NCBI GenBank assembly: GCA_027924645.1
Contig: BSBN01000252.1
Span: 5,890,001-5,954,000 of the forward strand
Direction: 5' to 3'
DNA from: Cunninghamia lanceolata
Lineage: Eukaryota > Streptophyta > Pinopsida > Cupressales > Cupressaceae
DNA: 64,000 nt
Below are positions 22,561-33,591 of this stretch, piece by piece (position 1 is the first letter of the stretch; the number at the start of each line of letters is the position of its first letter). The notes under the pieces are model-generated. The model ran no database searches and was not told the DNA's origin. It saw only the letters and a list, made by a program, of their open reading frames with translations. The translations under genes were made by a program, and so were the position numbers.

Positions 22561-23704
22561 TATAGACACCCTAAAATGACCGTGTCATCGAATCACTTGC
22601 ATTTCATAATCTATCTAATCACCTGCATTACGTTAATTAAATAATCTAATTATTTAATTAATTTCATCAAATTCTTCTAAATCACATAATTTCGACATTA
22701 ATTGAATAAATTCTCTTTATTTAATTAATTAAATCAAATTCCTCTATATTCTTCCACAATTAAATAATTGTAATTATTTAATTAGATCATTATCCTCTTT
22801 CCAAAAATCAAGTCCACATTAATTAAATATTTCCCATTATTTAATTAATTCAACAAATTCCCTCTTATCTACAATTAAATAATTCTTAAATAATTTAATT
22901 AAATCAAAATTATTCTTCCAAAATCATGCACAACAATTAAATAAATTTATTTATTTAATTTACTTTCAAATCTTCTAAATTAAATAATTATTTAATTATT
23001 TCTTCCAATAATATCTTCTCTAAATTTAAATAAATCAATTATTTATTTAAATTGCTTTTTCTTCTAAATTTGAGTTATCTCTAAATATAACTCAAGCTTT
23101 CTTGCTCATGCAATTAAATATTTCTAATATTTAATAAAGCAAAATATCTTCTTATTCTCATGCAAATCCTTTCTTCTTGTTTTAAATCACTTAACTAATC
23201 ATTACATTATGTTAATTGCTTTAACTCATTCTTCTATTCTTGATAACTCCTCTCATGTAAAAGAAAGCAAGACACTTGGCTTCTTCTTATTCGTTGCACG
23301 TTCCTCAACTGTTCTCCTCCATTGATTCTTTTGAATTATCTGGACCGTTGATCGATCTTCATTGAAACCTATATAAACCCCCCTCATCTCCTTCATTGAG
23401 CCTCTCTCTTCGATCTTATTCTCGGGCATACTTAACAGCGCTTTGAGCATACATTGCATCGATTGAGCAACTTTACGATCTCTTAACATTGATTTCTTGA
23501 GCACACTACTTGCTTGTTGCAGCTATGGTTTTACAACTTCATTGAGCAATCCACACATCTCTAAAGGGAACAAATACAAATTTTGGTAAGAGCTTTCATT
23601 TGTCTTTGATTTTATGATAATGGCTTTTACTTAGATTGGTTCGCTTTATGTGATTGGTTTTTAGTTTTATTAGTTTAGATTTAATCGATTTTTCCTTATA
23701 CACA
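22561..23704 (+). mobile_element. Element A, second LTR (functional 5' LTR)
   Basis: It starts TATAGACACCC (TG changed to TA) and ends TTATACACA at 23704, followed by TTC and the PBS. The TATA box is at 23370-23377. An antisense ORF of 83 codons (23504 down to 23253) is shared with the other A LTRs and is regarded as chance. Confidence 0.9.
23370..23377 (+). promoter_or_regulatory. TATA box of the A 5' LTR
   Basis: TATATAAA in ACCTATATAAACCCCCC, at the same place in the other A LTRs (22099-22106 and 36525-36532). It is the likely core promoter. Confidence 0.6.
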
Positions 23705-23707
23705 TTC

Positions 23708-23726
23708 TGGCACGCCCGGTGGGACC
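23708..23726 (+). promoter_or_regulatory. Primer binding site of element A
   Basis: TGGCACGCCCGGTGGGACC follows the LTR after three bases. The identical 19-mer follows the V LTR at 53181. It begins TGG, complementary to tRNA CCA. The tRNA species was not identified. Confidence 0.8.
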
Positions 23727-25882
23727 CACTAATCCCTCTTTTTCTTTGAGAAATTGATTTTTTGAAGTCACAGTACGGTACAGGGCAAAAGACACAGAAG
23801 ATCGCTTTTGGGAGTACCCTAAAGCACTTCTGGTGATACAATGCAGCGCCCTCGGGCGATTCTGCTACGCTTCTGGTAACACATAACGACGCTCTTGGCA
23901 GTATCATTAAGCGCTTTTGGCTAATTAGGTTTTCTGACTTCGTTGGTGTTTTCACAGGGTTTTTATTCATTACATATCTGTTGATTTGTTTGACAAGCTG
24001 TTGTATTTGTCTTTCAAACTATCTGTTGATACTCCCTAAGCTGACTTATTTAGGGGTATTTTCAGCATTTGAGTTAACCCATCTATTCGCGACACCTTTT
24101 TCAAGTTTGGTTGATTGCAGGATATAGATCTAGCAGATATTACTTCTCAGAACTGGGGATCAATCATAAAATCTTATTTGGGCCTAGTTATTTTGGCAAA
24201 ACCTAACATTTTTGTGATCTAAGACAGTGCGACACTTTTGGCTATATGCGACAGCACTTTCGGTAGCATAGAACAACGCTTCTGGATTTTATTCCGCGCT
24301 TCGGGTAACACAGTACCACGCTTTTGGTCTGCAAAACTTCACTTTTGGAAACACATTGCAGCGCGTTTGGTAAAACAGTAACTCGCTTTTGGTCAAATTG
24401 ATTTGTTTTTTGCTAACTTGTGAATTTCTGTGGAACTAAGTTGACTTGTTGCAGCTTCTTATTACTCACACAGAGCAAATAGGTGTTTTTAACATGTTCA
24501 TGTAGGATGAGCGTTGAAGAAATCTTGATTTATCTCACTAAGTCTTAGAAACACATTACCTTTTTAAAGGATAATTGAACAAATCATTTTGGCAATTTAA
24601 AGTCTTAGGAACATATTGCTTTTCTTAAGGGACAATGGACCTGTATGTGAAAACACCTCAATTTTCTAAGGGACAATGGACATGAATGCCAAATACTTCA
24701 ATTTCATAAGAGACAATTGACAACTACAAACATGTGTGTGCCTAATTTAGTTGCACCTTATTTTTCTTATAACGGCACAATTGAACCTTTGTTTGACGTG
24801 CTTGCTCTTACATTTTCAGTACTTCCTTTAGAAGGGCTTGCTTTTGGATTGCGCTTCATCCAAAAGGGATGACCCTAAGCGGAGTTTTCCTTTGAACCGC
24901 TATATAAGAGGGATAAGGCGAAAGCCAAGTCCTAACCGACATCAGCCTTACCTTGTGGTGCCAAACTGAAAAGAGGTGTACTAGCTCTTTGTGGAAATGA
25001 TTTTCACATTGAGCGAAGTGTTTGATACTCTTAGTAGGATTGGTTAAAGCTTTTAGCAGCTTGTCGCATTGCTCGTAAGGTGTTGGTCCCTCAAAGTCAC
25101 TAAGAACCATTCTAGATAGAGACTACCTGACCTACCTCTAAGCATTGTGGTAATCATCAGTGCAAGGGGAATCGATTTAAGCCCTTAAGATACTCACCAT
25201 TGGCTCCCTTGAGAAGAGATAGTATTCCCTTGGCCAAAAAGCTTTTGTGACCTACTTGAGCTTTCCAAGGGGAGGGTGAGATATCCCTACTTATCGTCTC
25301 TCGCAAAGATATTAAATATCTGACACCTTTATGGAATGATATTTTTATCGACGAAGTATTAAGCTGTGAGCTAATCTACTGCAATGAAACCTTGTCTCTA
25401 GGGATAAAAAGTGCTTGTTATTGATTGCAATTGTCTTATACCTGTGGAAACATTGGGCTTTTTTGTGAGCCTTGAACATACACTATCTGTTGTGTCAGTC
25501 CCTTGTTTTTGCCAACATTGTTTGCTGTGTTTTCTCTTGCCAAACAAATCCAATCAGAAATAGAACCAATCTATCAAAATTTTGCCTTTTAGAAGCATTA
25601 GACACTACTTTAGCACCTTTGGTATTACAGCAGCTCACCCTTGGTGGTATAGTAGCTCGCTTTTGGTAACCTTAGCTCACCTTTGGCATAGCAGTAACTC
25701 GCCTCTGGTAGCTCAGTCCATTGCCTTTGGTATCACAGTAGCACACTTTTGGTTGCACAGTCCTGCGCCTCTGGTCAAACAGTATAGCACCTTTGGTCCA
25801 GTACATTGTGCATCAAGAGTTTGTCTTTTTCTCAAAAGCACAAAATAGAATCCCAGCATTACCTTTTGTCCTAGTGTATTCC
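23727..25882 (+). other. Element A 5' leader with CGCTTTTGGT-type repeats
   Basis: The 2.2-kb untranslated leader contains two blocks (about 23800-24400 and 25600-25805) of a short word resembling CGCTTTTGGTAACACAGTA, repeated every 20-30 bases with variation (CGCTTCTGGT, CGCCTCTGGT, CACCTTTGGT). Between them AAGGGACAATGGA recurs several times (24560-24720), and TATATAAG is at about 24900. No convincing ORF was found. The V leader has the same kind of word. Confidence 0.65.
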
Positions 25883-28654
25883 ATGGTAACCACTAGGCTC
25901 CAGCAAACTATGAAGTCCAAGCAAGTTGTCCCTAGGAAGCGCAAATCACCTCCTCACACACCGCAATCCGGCCGTCTCAACATTACTCCCAAGGTTACTC
26001 CTAGAACACCCGCGACAAAACCAATCAGCTCTCTGAACATGCCACACATCGACCAACCAAGCAATTCCCAAGAAGGTAGGGTCCCTTTGGTAAGTACACC
26101 CCAATACACCACCGGTATGCCTCAGGATTTTATCCCACAAGGTTATACTGTAGATCTAGCCCCATCTCAAGAAGAGTGACACTTTGAAATAGGTCAATCC
26201 TCTCAAGAAGATGAGCAAGATCTTGATGAATTCATGCAAGATCCTCGGGCCATAGCCGCAATTGACAAAATCCTTAGCGAGAACCAAGATCATTTCTTTC
26301 ACTTACTAGCAGAGCAAGGAGCTAAATTACCCAAAGATTTCAACCTATCCAATCTTAGCGAGCCTAGCAACACCTAAGACACCATACAAGCGGTGCAAAC
26401 CATGTCAATTGTGACCACGCCCTTACCTGAATAGAGCTCGCAGTATAGGAACCCCCTTTATCAAAACCCAATAGGAGAGAGGGCCGTATCACCGCTTTTG
26501 ACTCGTATGGAGATCTACAAAAACCAACAAGAAACTCTCCAACGTCAAGCAGAGTTAGCTAAGCAAGCAATCTTAGCTCGATCGAATATGCAACCACCTC
26601 CTAAAGTGTCCACACCAATCGTAAGTGGAATATTGGTTACCCCATCGTAAATAGGTTTCCCACCAAATTACAATCCAGGGAGCAATTACGTTGCCATGCA
26701 ACAAGGGTCTCAACAAATGCCACCTCCTATATCATCAAACCTTCATGTCTCTCAACCAACTAGAGTCATGCAAGCCCAAACACAACATTATGCTATGCTT
26801 GTCATCAAGCCACCTCAACCATCACAAATCACTTCTACCTATGTCCCTCCTCCCCAACGTTCATCGGCACTAAATTTCTTCAACACCTTACCTATCCACC
26901 CTCAACACTCCCAACATCAAGTTTCCCGAAGCTATGTGCCACCATCGCAACCTAATCCAATGCACTTTAGCTTTCCTCCACCCAATTCTTTTCTTCAACC
27001 ATCACAAAGCCAACATTCTTACTTGGTGCCACCTCCACCTCTTCCAAATCAAAGCATCCCATTCCAACCCAATCTCAACCCAACATACAACGCATGCACC
27101 CCCAACCAATCTTACGACCCTTATAACACCAGTGCGCATGGCTTACACTATAATCTTCCGTATGGGCAACACCAACCACTTTGGGGACAACAGGAGATGT
27201 TACCAACCCCTCCCACAACGATGGAGCTAAAAATCACAGAAGTTCAACAACAGCTATCTGATCTTACATTTGGCCACACCAAGAAGACTTTCTCTTTAGA
27301 GGAAGTGTGTCCTTATCCTTTTGATCATTCATTACTAATGATCCCTTTTCCTCAAAATTTTACTATTCATAAGTTTGATAAATACAAAGGAAAAGGTGAC
27401 CCAAAAGACCATCTCAGGGAATTCTATCTTGCTTGCTTCGAGGTCTCACATAACGACACATATCTTATGCGTCTCTTTCCTCGCAGTCTCAGAGGTCAAG
27501 CTATATAATGGTTCTCACACTTACCCACGGGTATCAAGTCTTTCAATGAGCTAGTAGAGAAGTTTGCCACCCACTTTTCTTACAACGTAGAGCATGAGAT
27601 TTCCATGACTAATCTATGCAACAACAGATAGAAAAATAGGGAAACTTTCATTTCTTTCCTTCAATGGTAGAGACAAATGGCTAGCAAATTCCCTTTCAAG
27701 ATTCCTGAGAAACAACTTGTTAGCATATTTGTGCAGAACCTCAACCAAGAGTTAGGTTTCCACTTGTAAATTCTCAGTGCTACAACCTTCAACGAAATCA
27801 CATACAAAGGAATCAATATTGAGAAGGCCCTCATTGCTAAGGGTGTGGTCAAAATCTTCAAAGAAATGAAAGAAAATGCTCCTCATCAACAATCGAGCGA
27901 TAAACCCAAATATTGGAATAAGAATAAAAACGTGGTCAACGATGGGGTGGTCGATTCTAAACATGTCCAAACGTTGCAGACATCGCTGTAGCTCTCCAAA
28001 CCAAGTCAAGCTCCACCTCAACAACAACAACAACAATAGCGGCAACCATATCAAAATCCACAACAACGACAACAGGAGCAACCTCAACAAGATTACCCAC
28101 CGCGATGTCAATTCACTCCCTTGGGAGTGCCTATAGAGTCGGTCCTACAACAAATTTTGCAGAAAGGGCTCATCACCTTACCGGATGCTCCCCCATATGG
28201 TGAACCTATCTACAAAACTGCGCGGTACAGAGACAATGAATATTGTGAATTCCATAGGAGCAAGGGGCATAGAACCGCATCATTCATGAAACTCAAGCAC
28301 CTCATCCAAAACCTCATCAACGGCAACCAAATCACTTTTGAGAACGAACCACCGGCGCAACACACGAACAAAGACCTTGACATGTACAAGGAACCATTCC
28401 CTCATCATGGTCCACCTCCTCCTCAGGATAGAGGTAAAGGTATCAATCATGCTTCCACTTCCTTTGATTCCATTGTCGGTCATTTTGAAGAGAGTCGAGT
28501 GTCTACCCTCACAATTAAAGGCAAATCTACGGATTGCGCTGTTACAACTCGCTATTGTTGTGTCACCATTCATGGTCCTACACCCAGTCTTCCAGCTTAA
28601 TCTGATTATAATCTTGTCAAACATTTAGGGAAAACGCCAGCACAGATCTCTACT
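25883..28654 (+). pseudogene. gag: Element A gag, decayed
   Basis: Frame +2 opens at ATG 25883 (MVTTRLQQTMKSKQVV) and continues without frame change into pol, so gag and pol were one polyprotein. A basic and Pro/Gln-rich N-terminus leads to the gag core (GKGDPKDHLREFYLACFE, 27390-27445; FNELVEKFATHFSYN, 27543-27587). A zinc-knuckle-like segment NEYCEFHRSKGHRTASF follows at 28235-28290; the last Cys of the usual pattern is Phe. Stops at 26177, 26375, 26432, 26648, 27506, 27629, 27668, 27767, 27989, 28037 and 28598 all fit CAG, CAA or CGA codons changed by one base. Confidence 0.86.
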
Positions 28655-29163
28655 TTGGACCTTCTACGGTCATCACCTACACATAGAGTGGTGCTAGAAA
28701 AAGCCCTCCAAGAGTCTTCAGTTCCTAACAACATAGTGGTTGCGGATTTCCAAGCTATAGTAGGTAACATTGCTTCACCCTACAATGTGGTCTTCTCAGA
28801 GAAAGATCTCCCATCCCATGATCCTTGTCACAATGATGCCCTTCATATTGAAGTTCTCATCCATAAGCGCAAAATCAAACGCATACTCATAGATGGTGGT
28901 GTTGGTCTCAACATCTGTTCTTTAAAGTTACTAAAGCAATTGGGATACTCTGAGGATCATGTCAACACTAATCATAGTAGTACAATCAAGGGGTATGATG
29001 ATGCTGAATGCCGCTCAGAAGGTGTTATCCACTTGCCTATACAACTGGGCCTTGTCATGCTTGAAACTAGGTGTCAAGTCCTTGATATTGAACTGCCTTA
29101 CAACATTATCCTAGGCCACCCATGGATCCATGCAATGAAAGCTATTCCCTCCACATACCATTA
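28655..29163 (+). pseudogene. pol: Element A aspartic protease
   Basis: The segment is open in the gag frame. The active site is ILIDGGVGLNICSLKLLKQLGY at about 28885-28950: Asp is present, with Gly at the position often Ser. The second half YNIILGHPWIHAMKAIPS is at 29100-29155. A stop at 29162 fits Gln, not a natural end. It would mature the polyprotein. Confidence 0.82.
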
Positions 29164-30300
29164 GTCTCTCAAGTTCCCATTCAATGGTACGGAGATTACT
29201 ATCCCAGGTGACCCTAATCCTTTTAAATTTTGTCGTGTCTTGCAAGGAAGCTATAAGAATTGCAACTAGGTGCCTAACAATGAAAAAGCCCTTGAATCCC
29301 CACTATATGTCGACCCTATAACGTTGACTCCAGCCTCTACAAGTAACCCAAATCCTCTGCCTGAAATCAAAGCTCACATCTGAGATATAGGCTTTAGAAC
29401 ATATGATATCTCAAAATCTTGTTGTGTAGGGTGGATGCCTTTATCTCCAAAATCTTACGGCCAACCAACCATTGCCAAAGTAACTAAAAAAGTGGCTATT
29501 CCTCCCCTAGCATTCTTAACCAAATTCCAACAGGGAAAGTTATTGGAAGAGGAAACTATTGAGGACATTTCTTCTTGGCTCTATAAGGAGAAAGAACCAG
29601 TCACAATACCAGTCAAGCAATATGGCAATGGCTTAAGAATAGTAAAAAACATGGGCTATAAAGGCAAAGGTGGCCTTGGGAAACAGAATCAAGGAACTAT
29701 GGAACCCATTGTTGTGACAAAGAAGCTAGATAGGAAAGGATTAGGATTTGGTAAGAAGGTACCACACGCCTTAGACATCGAGTATATCCTTGACGAGGTA
29801 GATGACACTTTTCCCGTTGGTTTGACGTCTACAGAGGATATCATCGATGACTCTTCCCTCCATATGACCAACCTATTCACAGAATCATCCATTTTTACGC
29901 TATCCTTAACTTCCACCACCAGCACCCAGAACGTAACACTTGTCTACCCTGAATTTATCGATTGGGACCAACAAGGGTCCCCCATTATAGATGTATTTCA
30001 GAATGACGAAGCTTTAGTTGAGTTCATGGGACTTCAGGATGGTATCCCCCTGGGTGATCATAAAGCAGGTTTTGTAATGGAACTAGAGCCAACGGCTTAT
30101 TTTGGTGAGAATGCCAAATCCTCTAGTCGCAAAAGTAAAAATAATGAAAGATCTCTAGGTGAAAACCACACTGTGGCACCTCCCGATCACAAAATAGTAA
30201 AAACAAAGGATGTATCCAAAGGTGAAAACCCAACTGTGGCACTTGAGGATGGAGGATTTGACCTTCCCCTACCATCTAAGTATCAAGAGAAGTCAGCTCT
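29164..30300 (+). pseudogene. pol: Element A pol linker with a G-patch-like motif
   Basis: Between protease and RT lies a linker of about 380 codons. At about 29632-29710 it contains GLRIVKNMGYKGKGGLGK followed by QNQGTMEPI, which fits the glycine-rich G-patch pattern found in RNA-binding proteins and after the protease of betaretroviruses. Stops at 29270 and 29381 fit Gln and Arg. Element V keeps a similar motif (60275-60350). The function in this family is unknown. Confidence 0.68.
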
Positions 30301-31222
30301 CCTAGTAGAAGATTCTACAGAGATAAACCTTGGCACAGAGCAAAATCCAAAGACCACATTCTTAGCAGCATCATTATCTGAAGCAGAGTACAGGAATCTT
30401 AACACATTCTTCTTACAGAGAACCATCAACTTTGCATGGACCTATGCTGATATGCTAGGGCTAGACCCTAAGCTAGTAGTTCATTATCTCACAGTTGATC
30501 CAAAAGTAAAACTAGTCAAGCAAAAGCTGAGAAGGATGCACCCACAGATAGCTCTCTTGGTAAAGGTGGAAATACAGAAGTTGTTAGATGCAAAGTTCAT
30601 ATGACCAATTGACTATTCAGACTGGGTATCAAATATTGTACCTGTGTCTAAACCCAATGGGCGCATCCGCATGTGTAATGATTTTAGAGATCTCAACAAA
30701 GCATGTCCCAAAGATGACTTTCCACTACCGAACATTGACATTATAGTGGACTTGACAGCAGGTCATGAAATGCTTTCACTCATGGATGGATTCTTAGGCT
30801 ACAATTAGATAAGGATAGCAGAAGAAGACCAACATAAAACAACTTTTACTTGTCCATGGGGTAACTATTGTTGGTGTGTCATGCTGTTTGGCCTAAAGAA
30901 CGCAGGAGCAACCTATTAGAGAGCAATGACAGTGATATTCCACGACCTCTTTCATCATATCATGGAGGACTATGTGGATGACATACTAGCTAAATCTTCT
31001 AGGGCAAATCACCTATAGGTTCTAGGATAGATCTTTGACAGGCTCGAGAAATACCAAGTAAGACTCAATCCAAAGAAGTGTGTCTTCTGTGTAACATCAG
31101 GAAAGCTATTGGGATACATTGTATCTCGTAGAGGCATCGAAGTAGACCCCGCAAAAGTAAAAGCTATAGTGGAGATGCCTCCACCAAAGAATCTTAAAGC
31201 ATTAAGGAGCCTTTAGGGAAGG
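30301..31222 (+). pseudogene. pol: Element A reverse transcriptase, decayed
   Basis: It starts after NLGTEQNPK with FAWTYADMLGLDPKL and shows KLRRMHPQ, SDWVSNIVPVSKPNG, MCNDFRDLNKACPKDDFPLP, LSLMDGFLGYN and the intact catalytic YVDD at 30971-30982. Stops at 30602, 30809, 30917, 31016, 31028 and 31214 fit Arg or Gln. The RT order and the later aRNH place it in the Tat clade. No frame change is seen. Confidence 0.9.
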
Positions 31223-32330
31223 TTGCAATCCATCAGGTGTTTCATCTCACAGCTAGCAGATAAATGTCAACTATTTCAACACTTGCTCCAAAAGGATGTC
31301 TCATTTCGATGGGACGACAAGTGTCAGGCAGCGTTTGATCAACTTAAGAAGTATCTAGCTACACCTCCTGTATTGGTTCCACTAGTTGTGGACAAACCTT
31401 TGATATTATATATCTCCACTACAAATTCGGACTTGGGGGCCCTGCTAGCACAAAATGATGAATCAGGAAAGGAGCATGTAATTTATTATATCAGTAGAAC
31501 CTTGGTGGGATATGAGCTCAATTATTCATCGATGGAAAGAGCTTGTTTAGCAGTAGTGTTCGCCTCCCATAAGTTGCGGCATTACATGTTGAACCAACAC
31601 ACAAATCTGATAGCCAAAATTGATCCCTTGAAGTATCTACTAGCAAAAGCAGCTCTTACAGGTAGACTAGCTAAATGGGTCATGATCCTTAGTGAGTTCG
31701 ACATTGAGTATACGGATCGCAAAACAATCAAAGGACAAGCCCTAGCAGATCAACTAGCAGAAGCACCCATGACAGATACACACCCTATGGTAGCGGACTT
31801 TTCGGATGAGAATCTCTTCACTCTTTCCAACTCAATAATGTGGAAGTTGTACTTTGATGGTTCCTACACACAACATGGATTAGGGGCCGGCATCTTGTTT
31901 GTCACACCTCAAAATGACTATATTCCTAAGTCATATTGGCTTGCATTCCCTTGCACCAACAACATTGCCGAGTATGAAGCACTCCTTATAGGTCTCAATA
32001 CATCAGTTCAATGGGACATCATAGAATTACAGGTTTATGGAGACTCACAACTAGTCATTCGCCAAGTCACAGATGAGTACCAAACAAAAGATGAAAAGTT
32101 GGTCCCCTACAAGCAACTAGTGGATGCCTACAAACCATATTTTTCTAGCATCACATTTGAGCAAATTCCAAGAGAGCATAACAAAGTTGTAGATTCTATG
32201 GCTTCTATAGGGTCACTGATTGACATGCCTGCTAATACACAGAAATGTGAATTTTTGATCAAGCAATTGTTGATACCTGCCATCGACGTTCCAGTTACTG
32301 AAATCATCTGCAAACTTGTTGGTCCTGATT
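31223..32330 (+). pseudogene. pol: Element A RNase H followed by archaeal-type RNase H (aRNH)
   Basis: This is open to 32653. The retroelement RNase H (PLILYISTTNSDLGALLAQ to FASHKLRHYML) is at about 31390-31700. A second, archaeal-type RNase H follows: YFDGSYTQHGLGAGI (Asp at 31856), TNNIAEYEALLIGL, VYGDSQLVIRQV and IPREHNKVVDSMASIGS. Catalytic acidic positions look retained. The order RT-RNH-aRNH-integrase is one known in Tat elements and differs from that of X and W. Confidence 0.88.
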
Positions 32331-33591
32331 CCCCATGGTATGAAGATATCTATGAATACCTTAAACACAATACCTTTCCCCTTGACCTATCATCCACCCA
32401 ACGCAAAACCTTTATCCGTCGATCCTCCCGTTACATCATTCTAGGTGATACACTATATTGCCGGAGTCTCGATGGTATCCTCTTACGATGTCTTAACACG
32501 GAAGAAGCCAAAGCTACGTTACGAGACATACACGAAGGTGTCTATGGTGCACATTCTACTGGTCCTAATCTCGCTAAGAAGATACTCAGAATAGGTTATT
32601 ATTGGCCTACAATAGAGCAAGATGCTGCACAGTTTGCTAAGAAGTGTCTATAATGCCAGCAACATGGAGATTTGATTCACGCACCAGCTCATGAATTACA
32701 GCCTGTGACTACTCCATGGCCTTTTTCTCAATGGGGTCTCGACCTCGTAGGACAAATTCACCCTCCTCTTCTAATGGCCACAAATTTATCATTACTGCCA
32801 CTGAGTATTTTACAAAGTGGGTTGAAGCCATTCCCATGACCTATATCACCGATAAGCAAATAGCCAACTTTATCCTAAACTACCTCATATGCCGGTATGG
32901 TATCCCCCAAGCCATTGTCACTGATAATGGGAGACCATTCAAGAATCAAGATGTTCGTGCCTTATGCACACAATACAATACCCAACATCGCTTTTCAACT
33001 CCCTACTATCCATAGAGTAATGACCAAGCTGAGGCTTCCAATAAAACCATTCTCAAAATACTCAAGAAAACAGTCAATGAAGCTGGTCGTGATTGGCACT
33101 TGCAACTCAATCCCGCCCTATGGGCCTACCACACTAGTATCAGAACACCAACTAGTGCCACACCATATGCCTTGGTCTTTGGCTCTGAAGCCATCCTACC
33201 TATAGAGGTCGAGATCCCATCCCTCAGAGTATCCATGCAGGACTTGATCGGCAGAGAGGAGTATCACACTTCCAGATTAGCTGAGCTGGAACTACTAGAT
33301 GAGAGGCACCTTGCTGCACTTAATGATCTCCATATCTATCAAAACTGCCTCCGGCGTAATTACAACAAAAAGATCAAAGAAAGACGGTTTCAAGTTGGTG
33401 ATCTTGTACTTAAAGAGAATCAGAGAAATCAAGCAGATCGAGAAAAGAAGGGCAAGTTTGAGGCTAACTGGTTAGGTCCCTTTATTGTGATAGCAGCATA
33501 TGGATCAGGAGCTTATACTTTAGCTACACCTGACGGCATTCCTCTGGATGAGCCACTTAACAGTGTCCATCTCAAGAAGTTCTATGCCTGA
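32331..33591 (+). pseudogene. pol: Element A integrase, decayed
   Basis: The zinc domain (HEGVYGAHSTGPN...CQQH, about 32530-32670), WGLDLVG near 32735, VTDNGRPF near 32920 and the Glu-containing DQAEASNK near 33025 are visible. A stop at 32651 fits CAA and one at 33013 fits CAG. A frame change near 32766 moves the rest to frame +1. The C-terminus (FQVGDLVLKENQRN, then NSVHLKKFYA) ends at TGA 33589-33591. No chromodomain is seen. Apart from this frame change the whole 7.7-kb gag-pol frame is continuous. Confidence 0.88.

Noticed and set aside
24856..25110. Minus-strand ORF of 84 codons in the A leader
   Set aside because: No domain, not supported by the V leader, and length is within chance expectation for the region.
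2779..33591. Alternative genetic code with TAA/TAG as Gln
   Set aside because: Most internal stops sit at expected Gln codons, but TGA also stands at expected Arg codons and once at a Trp codon, frames are broken in places, and Gln is still written CAA/CAG throughout. Mutational decay explains all of this.
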